DNA of 64,000 nt from Knoxdaviesia capensis (taxonomy: Eukaryota; Ascomycota; Sordariomycetes; Microascales; Gondwanamycetaceae): contig LNGK01000015.1 in the NCBI GenBank assembly GCA_001510575.1, positions 124,001-188,000 of the forward strand, written 5' to 3'. Numbering within the stretch: the first letter of the stretch is position 1; every line of letters starts with the position of its first letter. Positions 45,165 through 54,400 of the stretch are shown here, in pieces. The translations under genes and the position numbers were made by a program. The notes under the pieces are model-generated. The model saw only the letters and a program-made list of their open reading frames with translations. It searched no databases and was not told where the DNA came from.

Positions 45165-45480
45165 GTGTGTGTCTCTCTCTTTCTCTCTCTCTTTCTCTCT
45201 GTGTGTGTCTCTCTCTTTCTCTCTCTTTTTCTCTCTGTGTGTCTCTCTCTCTCTCTCTCTTTACGGACTTAGTTTTGTGTAGCGCCTGTTTTGTAGGAAA
45301 AAATTGTTTTGTAGGAAGAAAGTTGGGTGGTACGAAGGAAGGAAGAAGAAGAAGAAGAAGAAGAAGAAGTAGCTGTGGAGACGATTTTTTGCTTTGATTA
45401 AAAAGAGTACTTTAGGGCTAGGGTTTAAAATTAGGTTTGGCGCCAAGGCGTGTGAAAACATACCGTGGTATAGCAGTACA
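44695..45480 (+). repeat. Repeat unit copy A
   Basis: Layout: TACTATCGGT; a C9 run; GATATCGAGAAGTATC; CTTTTAGCGCTACTTCTATG; tandem 25-bp words with CCAGAGCCCAGCGCGGA (three full); about 260 bp of CT/GT microsatellite (45001-45262); TGTAGCGCCTGTTTTGTAGG; a GAA triplet run; and the tail AGCTGTGGAGACG...TTAAAAAGAGTACTTTAG with GGGCTAGGGTTTAAAATTAG. It ends in CAGTACAGTACAGTAC. The ends AAGTATCTTTTTTA and TAAAAAGAGTACTT are imperfect inverted repeats. Family not recognised. Confidence 0.75.
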
Positions 45481-45624
45481 GTACAGTACAGTAGTGGAGG
45501 ATAGAAGCAGAAACGGTCCCGCACCGCGATGCAACCCTTCTCCTGAGAAGGATCCCTTATATCCACTCCTCTGGTTTTGCATCCATGGTTGAAGCCGCAG
45601 CTCGGCAATTATCACCATCTACTG

Positions 45625-45830
45625 GCATACAACGGTATGTTTTCGCCCCCCTTAGTGCCAAACCTAATTTTAAACCCTAGCCCTAAGGTACTCTTTTTAA
45701 TCAAAGCAAAAAATCGTCTCCACAGCTACTTCTTCTTCTTCTTCTTCTTCTTCCTTCCTTCGTACCACCCAACTTTCTTCCTACAAAACAATTTTTTCCT
45801 ACAAAACAGGCGCTACACAAAACCAAGTCC

Positions 45831-45872
<42 letters not shown>

Positions 45873-46003
45873 ACACANNNNNNNNNNNNNNNNNNNNNNN
45901 NNNNNNNNNNNNNNNNNNNNNNNNNNNNNNNNNNNNNNNNNNNNNNNNNNNNNNNNNNNNNNNNNNNNNNNNNNNNNNNNNNNNNNNNNNNNNNNNNNNN
46001 NNN

Positions 46004-46035
<32 letters not shown>

Positions 46036-46497
46036 CACAGAGAGGGAAAGAGAGAGAGAGACAGAGGCACACACACAGAGAGAGAGAGGGGGGTGTCCGA
46101 GTTTTGGCGGGCGTGGAGTACGGTAGCTGGGCTCTGGTACTGACTTCCGCGCTGGGCTCTGGTGCTGGCTTCCCTGAATGCCTTCAAGAATTGAAGACTG
46201 GGCTCTGGCACTGACTGCCGCGCTGGGCTCTGGTGCTGGCTTCCCTGAATGCCTTCAAGAATTGAAGACTGGGCTCTAGCGCCGCGCTGGGCTCTGGTGC
46301 TGGCTTCCCTGAACAACTTATCCAGTCAATGCCTTCAAGAATTAAAGAGTCAAGGCAGGATACAAAGCAGGGGGAGGTGTATGCTCGGTTCCTGGACCCC
46401 CATAGAAGTAGCGCTAAAAGCCCCATAAAAAAGATACTTCTCGATATCCTTGTCGGTGCAAGGGGGGGGGCTAAAACTTTGACCTAACCGATAGTAG
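45625..46497 (-). repeat. Repeat unit copy B (inverted), contains assembly gap
   Basis: Reverse-complement counterpart of copy A: CCTAATTTTAAACCCTAGCC (45664), TACTCTTTTTAATCAAAGC, the CTT/TTC triplet run, then GA/CA microsatellite holding the N gap, then tandem GGGCTCTGGTGCTGGCTTCC words and GAAGTAGCGCTAAAAG. It has its own internal duplication of about 71 bp (46155-46290), absent from A and C. Confidence 0.75.
45878..46003. other. Assembly gap (126 N)
   Basis: Unresolved bases inside the GA/CA microsatellite of copy B. The microsatellite span including the gap (about 45831-46092) is the same length as in copy A (45001-45262), so the gap size may be close to true. Confidence 0.98.
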
Positions 46498-46788
46498 ACT
46501 CGCATGCAAAGATGAGGAGAGGAACGGCGAGCATGGCATTGACTTTCAGGGGAGTGGTTCGGTTTATTGTTGGCTGACGGGGGAATTTTGGAACGAGGAG
46601 CGAGGTTGCAAGGACGGGTGGCGGCATCTTAGTCGTTTGCGATACTTGGCATGGCCGAATTTGCAGCCGGGTATGAAGGGTGTGAGTGCTGCGCATGGAA
46701 TTGCGGTAAATCCCAGAAGCCACGTTTGTTCTTCTTCTCGTACCTTGTCCTGTGGGAGGTCGGAATATATAGGAAGCTAGGTATAGCT
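46498..46788. other. Spacer between repeat copies B and C
   Basis: 290 bp of unrelated sequence. On the minus strand a TATATA box-like stretch (46767) is followed by a short ORF beginning MPPPVLATSLLVPKF that runs into the end of copy B. It could be the 5' end of a gene cut off by the repeat; no family recognised. Confidence 0.35.
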
Positions 46789-47545
46789 GTATGTACTATC
46801 ATACGGGTAAAAGTTTCCACCACACGCTAAAATCTAACAAGGATGTTGAGAAGTACCTTTTTAGTGGGTCTTTTAGCGCTACTTCTATGTGGGTCCAGGA
46901 ACCGAGCATACACCCCCCCCTACTTTGTATCCTGCCTTGACTCTTCAATTCTTGAAGGCATTCAGGGAAGCCAGCACCAGAGCCCAGCGTAGAAGTCAGT
47001 ACCAGAGCCCAGCGCGGAAGTCAGTGCCAGAGCCTAGCTACCGTGCTCCACGCCCGCCAAAACTCGGACACCCCCCTCTCTCCCTCTCTGTGTCTCTCTC
47101 TCTCTCTTTTTCTCTCTATGTGCGTGTCTCTCTCTTTCTCTCTCTTTTTCTCTCTGTGTGTGTCTCTCCCTCTCTTTCTCTTTCTCTCTCTAAATGCCTC
47201 TCTCTCTCTCTCTTTACGGACTCGGTTTCGTGTAGCGCCTGTTTTGTAGGAAAAAATTGTTTGGTAGGAAGGAAGTTGGTTGGCAGGAAGTTGGTTGGCA
47301 GGAAGTTGGTTGGCAGGAAATTGGTTGGCAGGAAGAAGGTTGGCAGGAAGAAGGTTGGTAGGAAGAAAATTGGTTGGTACGAAGGAAGGAAGAAGAAGAA
47401 GAAGAAGAAGAAGTAGCTGTGGAGAAGAATTTTTGTTTTGATTAAAAAGAGTACTTTAGGGCTAGGGTTTAAAATTAGGGATAGGCGCCAAGATTGGTGG
47501 AAAGATACCCTTGATAACCAGTACTGTACCATGCAGTACAAGTAC
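46789..47545 (+). repeat. Repeat unit copy C (direct relative to A)
   Basis: Same order of blocks as copy A: TACTATCATACGGG, GAGAAGTACC, CTTTTAGCGCTACTTCTATG, CCAGAGCCCAGCG words, a shorter CT microsatellite (about 47076-47214), TGTAGCGCCTGTTTTGTAGG, a GAA run, TTAAAAAGAGTACTTTAG, GGGCTAGGGTTTAAAATTAG, GGCGCCAAG, and an end rich in GTAC (CAGTACTGTACC). It is more diverged than A is from B, and has a private minisatellite. Confidence 0.75.
47262..47372 (+). repeat. 15-19-bp minisatellite in repeat copy C
   Basis: About seven tandem copies of (A)GTTGGTTGGCAGGAA and variants (GTTGGCAGGAAGAAG), where copies A and B have only one or two units of the TTGTAGGAAGAAAG type. It arose by local expansion after the copies separated. 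Confidence 0.8.
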
Positions 47546-49983
47546 TTACAAAATTGATGTAGTGGGCAGTCGAATGTCAAGATGTGAGATCTTCTCCCGA
47601 GGGCCGTGCTATGTAAACGCACGTCTTGTGAAGCCACATTGGACAGTGAAGCAGGAGCCTGATGAAGGCCCTACTGTATACCCTAGACTGTCACAACGGC
47701 AATTTGTGCACGGTGGAGATCGGCGGCCAGCATTCTCCAATTCGAGGGGTAATGAACCTTTAAGATGTTGGAAGGAAATGTAACCAGTGCCTGGAATACT
47801 TCTTTCTTTTCTAATACCGAATTCCAGGAGCACCGCCATAAATAAATAGAACCAACCAGATAAGTCAGGTAAAACCACTCTTGCCAGGTTTTCCCAAGCG
47901 CACTCCACAAAAGAAGCAGACGACCAGACTCCAGCGCAAAAGTCAAGAACCCGAGGGCTGCGAAAGGGCCCAACGATAATTGGCCTTGGCTCTGGATTTC
48001 GTCGTCCTCTGCTGTTAGTGCAACAGCTGACCTCTGGAGTTTTTGGGGCACTCTGGGGAACGAGGCATCTTGACTCGAGTGCACAACTGGCTGTGTGGTC
48101 TCCCCGCAAAACGAATAAGCTAAGCCGGAGTTTCTATGGAGAAGAAGAGAAAGAAGGTCGTCTGCAAATCTCTGGATTTCCTGTTTTAACCGTGGTTGAT
48201 TTGATGAAGTAATTGAGAACTCAACAGTCAGAACTGCGGCTTAGATCGGAGCCCAGAATTTGCTGCGTCGGCCCACCCCCCTCGCCCACATCCGCCTCGG
48301 GTTGCTCTCTTCTTTCGCACGACGTTTGATATACAATTGAAGACGCATGCTTGGCCCCCGGGATCTAACTTGACTGCTGAAGCTACAGGCAGAAGTGAAA
48401 GAGCAGATGAGGCCAGTATGAATCCATCTGAAACGAGGAATGGCATGATCATATGGCGGTTTTTGTGGTATTGGAGGGGACGTGGAGTTGACGGCCGTGA
48501 CCCAACAAAGAGATATGCAGGCTCTACCTACCATCAGTCTTTTACGTTCGACTCTGGTCGATGCATGGGCTGGGAGACAGTCGGCAGGAGAGATACAGAC
48601 GCACGACTCCGAAAGTATCCCGACACCAAGGGTCCCCTTTCCCGGACGTGGCATCTTGCTTCCGGGGGATGGTGTGAAGGAGCTAAGAGAGGGGGTGTCA
48701 GCGGGTTGGGAATCTAGGCACGGTGCATTAAAAGTTAGTGATCATGATAGTGCTCCGTACTGAATCAGTTTCAGGGACCGAGATACTCAGGAACTAATGA
48801 GAAACACAACCAGTTGTTCAGCCCGGAGCCAAACTCGCACAAGATATCCTTTCTGTGGTTCGACTCTCTCATAAACCGCGTTCCTTTAGGGCAGGCTATG
48901 TGCATGGATGGTCACGAAAGGGCCATCAGCCAATATCGGCTCTGTACCTCCCTCCCCCAGGAAATAATCGAGCCTAACTCCGTCGTGGGGTAAGTTTTAG
49001 TGTAAGACTGGCTTTACACCGGGCCCTGAAAAGGCAAGAAAAATAGTGAGTACCGTCAAAAAGAGAACAAAAGAGGGCTTGGCCAGTTTCTTGCCGTGGT
49101 GCTTCTTCCCTCTTCCTTTCTCTTCGTGTCCATAATCTGGATGCCGGGGTGGTTCAGGGAGGGTGGAGATGGAGGAGGTCGCTTCGCAAGGGGAAAAATC
49201 CCAGAATGGATGATGGAGGGGCGTTTGCAGGAGGGATATGCTGGCTGACCCAAATGGACATGGAACGACCTAGGGTAGTACAACCGATGCCATGGGGAGA
49301 AATGGCGGACTCGGCCGCTCCTGGTGATATGTGACGAGAGGATGTCAAAGGCTGGAACTACAAACAGATAAAGAGGAGAGACTTCCCCTCTCTGGACCTC
49401 TAAACTATTGCGGGACTCTCGTTCTCTCTGTCTTTCTCATACATCTTCCAGACACTGCATTACAGCTTTCCATCATCTCTGATCTTTGATCTCCGCCGAA
49501 CCTTGAACGTCGCTACGTAAATATCTAGTCCGTCCGCCGCCCCTTTTGTTCGACCGCCGACTCTTGATTTTCTCCTCCGTACCTGTTTCCCACTCTCCTA
49601 CCAGACGCTTTCTTTGCTTCGGTGAGTCCATTCTCCTCGCTCTTCTCATCTACCTTCGCCTGGAATCTCCAGCTTCTCCACCACAACGCAATCATCAATA
49701 TGCTCTTTCTCACACTAACTCCATGTGCTCCTTCCGTCTTTCTCTTCTCCGCTAACCCTCAACCCTATCTTCCCCACAGTTCTCAACAAATCAACCGCCC
49801 ATCCGACTTTTTACCCCACACCAGACACAGAAAGTTGCGAACCCTATACTCCAACAGACTTGAAAACTCTAACTCCACCTCCATCCCGGAACACAGCCCG
49901 TCCTTGAAATTCTTTCCACGCTTCCTTCGTGTCCTTTCCACTCCAGATTCCCCCTCTTCCGCACCCGCACATCACCAGTCGCC
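47546..49983. other. Intergenic between repeat array and monooxygenase
   Basis: 2.4 kb. Minus-strand ORFs of 133-166 codons (47609-48109) overlap in two frames and have no family motif, so I do not call a gene. The last 0.5 kb is CT- and CA-rich and is the likely monooxygenase promoter/leader. Confidence 0.45.
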
Positions 49984-51478
49984 ATGGAACGCCCCTTCAA
50001 GAAGGTTCTCATCGTCGGCGCCGGTCCGTCGGGCCTGATGCTGGCCCTGCTGCTCTCGAAGAAGGGCATCCCGGTGCACATCCTGGAGGCGTCGCACGAG
50101 CTGGACCAGCAGCCGCGCGCGGCCGCCTACGGCTCGCCCGCGATCCCGGAGCTGCGCCGCGCCGGCGTGATCGAGCGCATCCGATCGGAGGGCTTCAGCA
50201 TGACCACCATGTGCTGGCGGCAGCCGGGCACGTTTGAGAAGATTGCCGGGTTCGACTCGTCGTGCATCATGGATGTCGACGGCGAGGATCTGCGCGGCTG
50301 CTGCCTGCCGCTGCAGGATCTGGACCAGCTGATGCTGGACGAGTTCGTCGAGAAGTACAACGGCGTGGTTGAGTGGAAGCACAAGGTCATCAAGGTTGGC
50401 CAGGAGGCTGATGTCGCGTGGGCTGAGGTCGAGGCTCCTGAGGGTGTCAAGCGCTACGAGGCCGATTATATCGTTGGTGCCGACGGCGCGAACAGCATTG
50501 TCCGGAGATCAACGTTCGGCGAAGAGTTCCCCGGTTTCACCTGGGATGCGCAGATTATTGCGACCAACGTAAGTGACGCCCCGCTGGGGGATTGTTGCTG
50601 TGAAGTACCCAGAGCTAACATTGTTTCACTATAGGTCTACTACGACTTTGAGGGCAAGTTCGGCTGGGATGACGTCAACTTCATTGTTGACCCCAAGAAC
50701 TTCTTCGTATGTACTGCCCCGGACTAACAAAATCACCTTCCCGTGAAGCGGATGTCCCCTTACCCCCGCCGATGGGTAACAGCCAGCACGCATTGCATAC
50801 TGACCGCACCGCGCCAACTTCTAGATGTCCTGCAAGCTCACCCGCGACGGCCTGTACCGTGTGACCTACGGTGAAGAGACCGGCCTGACGCTGGACGAGA
50901 TGCGCTCGCGCCAGCAGGCCAAGTTCGAGGCGATCCTGCCCGGCCACCCGAAGCCCGACGAGTACAAGCTGGTCAACTTTGCGCCGTACAAGATGCACCA
51001 GCGGTGCGCGCCCAAGTTCCGCGAGGGCCGCATCCTGCTGGTGGCTGACGCCGCGCATCTGTGCAACCCGTGGGGCGGCCTCGGCATCACCGGCGGATTC
51101 TGCGATGTTGGCGGCCTGTACGACTGCCTGGCGGGTATCTGGGACGGCAAGGCCGACGAGTCGATCCTCGAGCTGTACTCGGAGAAGCGGATGGAGAAGT
51201 ACAAGACAGTGATTGATGTCATCTCGCAGGCCAACTTCCGCCGCGTTACCGATAGCTGTATGCTTCCCCCCCACTCCAGACTTAGGTCTTCTCTTTTCGA
51301 CCTTCTTTGTGATACTAACTCTCTCTTGCTTCGCACAGCCGCCTCAACTCTCCTCGAACGCGACGACTTCTTCAAGATGTGCATTACCGGCAACAGCGAT
51401 GTCTCTGTTAGCCGCGAGATGCAGCTGAGCTTCATGGTCGCCCAGTATGACTTCACCCAGCACTACAAGAAGGAGTAA
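49984..51478 (+). CDS. FAD-dependent aromatic-ring monooxygenase
   Basis: Class A flavoprotein hydroxylase (PheA/TfdB type, FAD_binding_3), which uses NAD(P)H and O2 to hydroxylate an aromatic ring. Exons 49984-50568, 50635-50706, 50825-51257 and 51339-51478 give 409 residues with consistent phases. Motifs: KKVLIVGAGPSGLMLALLL (ADP-binding, residues 6-24), ADYIVGADGANSIVRRS (the DG motif, about 160) and RILLVADAAHLCNPWGGLG (about 286-304; the usual GD is AD here). At 409 residues it lacks the C-terminal thioredoxin-like domain of phenol hydroxylases. No signal peptide. The substrate cannot be inferred. The nearest plus-strand neighbour is a TRI12-type efflux transporter 6 kb away. Confidence 0.9.
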
Positions 51479-54400
51479 AAGTACTCCATTCAATTCACCT
51501 AGTCCAGAATTCAACCGATCTGGACACAAACGTTTATGTTAAAGACGGAAATGCAATACCCAGTGGCCACCAAAGTCAGCCACGGAAACGTGGGGAGGAC
51601 GACGACGAGGAGGAGGAGGAGGAGGAGAAGGGAGAGGATATATGCCGATATCTTCTGTATGCAACGCAGGACAGGACTTGGAATATCCGGGAATGATAAC
51701 GGGTGATGTGTATGTCGATTGTATAGCGAGTTTCCTTGTTACGTGCTTCAACACACATATTTACTTATATGTCACCTCTTTATTTTCGTTTTGGTTGGTG
51801 AATGCCATTCTGTGATAAGTCTGACATACTGACCAAGATACGCGTTAGGAGGATCGTGTTGCCATTTGGATGGAGGCTGCGATTCATGTTCGACGTTTCT
51901 GAGCTGAGTGAGCATGCGTAATGTTGGGATATAAGAAGGGGCAGAAGCGTCAATAGAATGAACGAAGTCAGGAGGACTTATCAAATGCAGTTAGTATGTA
52001 GACTTAGACATACCAACTCAAAGTGCACATCTCCATGCTAAAACCCAGACTTTGTTTCTACAGCAGTAATCTGGAATCGGATACAAGTGTCTGTACACTT
52101 CAACTATGTCGGCAGGTCAATGAATGCGGTCTTCTGCTGTCCTATATACAGAGCTCTAGACCTTTACACACGAAACAGCAGCTCTCGGCGTAACACAAAG
52201 ATTGCGCGCAGAAGTAACGACAGTCTCCAAGTTCACTGCCGTTCTCCAAAGGCCAAGCCGACAGTGGTCTTACAGCAGAGGCAGAGGCGGTAACGCCGTT
52301 GCATGCGGGTGCAGACAGAAACGACTCAGCCGTGGTTGGCCGCCTCCTCTCCAAAGTTGGGGGTTGGGAGCTGAGAGACGGGAGTAGGTGTGTCTCAGGG
52401 AGACTTCGTGGTTGTCAGCAAGGTGCTTAGATGTGCCTGCCGATATCTCGTCACGTTAAGAGGTGAGCAGCAGACACAGCAGCGGTGAGCCCGGAGATGA
52501 ATGCTGATGTCCGAGCCAAGAGTTCTTCACAGGTCCCGGACCACAAGAGTCCCGTTGACGGAGATACAATGCTCCCCAGGACAGGGTTTCGGGGCTAAGA
52601 GGCATGAATTCCAGCCTGACGATACCAGAATGGCATGACCAGTCTGGAACATACACCGGGCTACCATATGCCGATGTTTAGATTAGCAATCTTGTAGGGT
52701 TGGCAGACATCTCACCCGACAGAAGTACAAGGCGAGAGAGAGGTCTGCAAAAGCATTGCGAGGGGAAGACCCTGTCCGTGTGACATTGGGCGCGCGTGCC
52801 GTGTGGCATTCCCCGGATTCCGCGATTATGATCGATACAGAATACAGAACCACCCCCCTCCCCTCCCCGGACTCTTTCCCCAGATTGCTGGGTGTGGGCT
52901 GCTCCTCTCACCACACACACATCCCGCGGGCACCCCAAGTCCCGAGCCCACGGGAAACCCGGATTTTGCGGGGGAGGAGGCGGGGAAAGGGGGCAGCGTG
53001 GCTATCTACGGGTCGTCAGACCTTTTTTTTTAATGTCAGACTCCAGAGGTCCAATCCTGTGAGAGGCGAAACAAATGAAGGGTTTGGCGCAGATTCATCG
53101 CTGCAAGGCGCGGGTGGATTGCTTTTGTGTGTCTCCCGCCCGTGGACACACAGCACTAGGCCGATCCTAGGTTAGAGCGTGCCATGCTATGCATGAGTGT
53201 TGTCCGCACGAGGAATACCTGAACCAACGATGCGGGTGGTGTGCCAAGTGGCGGAGAGGGAAGGGGGGGTGTGGCAGTCATACGCCAGTGTGCAGAAAGA
53301 GGAAAAGCGACGCAGATCTGACCAGCCACGGCCTCTGACTGGCTCGATCGGCTATTCGCGAGAGGGGGAGGTGTGGAAGCTTGGACAACCCCCTCTCGGC
53401 AGATGCGGTCTTGGAGGAGGCTCTCTTGCGTCTGACGGGTCGCATGGCGGCGCATCTTTTGGGAACCAGCCAATGGAGCAAATGAAGATAATTGATTCAC
53501 GGAGTGGCGCTAGAGGAGGCCAGAGGGGGGTTGCATTGAAGTTCCAATGTCCCTCCTGTGACCTTTAATTTTTCTGGTGGTTGTCTCGGGTTTTGTGGTC
53601 GCTGGAGTTCATCTTACTCTCTGTGTGGCTGGCATTGTGTGGATCTCGGCCCTGGATCTCTTTCCGTTGATCGTGCTGGACTGCTGGTCGACCGCGTGCA
53701 CGGCGGAACGTGGGCAAGACGAACCGAGATTGGGGTTGGCTCGAGTGAACGATGGGTAGCTGTGATCTGGTGACAGTTGTCGGATGCGAGACAGCGACTG
53801 TTGCCGGCTACGTCAAGGCATGCTTCGGGGGACCTGTCTCAGTGCCATTCTCTACGAATCAACACTGGCACTCCCATTTCTCTCTGTCTTGGTTTTGAAG
53901 AGATGGCTACATATCACCAGTGAAAAATGATACCGCGGAAACACACAAACGCCCAGACACAGGCATATCGTTCAAGCTTTGACCCAAGACGACTAACTGG
54001 CAACACAGCCCGAAGCGAGATAACAAACTCTCTTCTGTCCTAGCTTGATTCAATGACACATAACGAACACAAGAGAAAGCCGCCAAGCCAGGTTGATGCG
54101 ATTTTCAGTCTGACATGAGAGCAACTGTGCGAAAAAAGGGCCCTTCTCGCGTTGGTAAACTAGCTCACTCTGTTAGGTGCAAACCTGCCCGGCTTGTTGG
54201 GTTTCCCCCTCCCGGTAGTCAAGACATGTGCTCAAGCCAAAGTCTAATTACAAGCATAAAAGTCCCATTTGGGATAGCCCTTTGAGGCCATGGTGGTTTC
54301 TTTTATCCCAGTCAAAGGCGCCAGTCAAAGGCGAAGAGAGTTCATTGCGGAGGGAGAGAGGGAGAGAGAGAGAGACTCAGCTGGACCTTGAGGCGTGGCG

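Larger units (their letters stand above)
44695..46497. repeat. 1.8-kb imperfect palindrome made of two inverted repeat units
   Basis: The left arm (from CTATCGGTAAGGTCAAAG, 44701) and the right arm (ending with CTTTGACCTAACCGATAG, 46495) are reverse complements over their whole length, with an unrelated centre of about 150 bp (about 45480-45625). Scattered substitutions and small indels show that the arms are separate, diverged copies rather than a duplicated contig end. No coding potential; predicted ORFs are only Ser/Leu or Arg/Glu read-through of microsatellites. Confidence 0.85.

Noticed and set aside
44768..46316. ORFs of Ser/Leu and Arg/Glu repeats across the microsatellites
   Set aside because: Pure translation of CT/GT and GA/CA repeats, some running through the N gap; no real protein.
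44695..47545. CRISPR-like array
   Set aside because: The repeats are microsatellites and minisatellites in a eukaryotic genome, without regular unique spacers or cas genes.
47609..48109. Overlapping minus-strand ORFs of 133 and 166 codons
   Set aside because: Two frames open over the same DNA, no motif, no splice context and no recognisable relatives.
48825..48895. GGTTCGACTC resembling a tRNA T loop
   Set aside because: No matching T stem, acceptor stem or anticodon arm around it.
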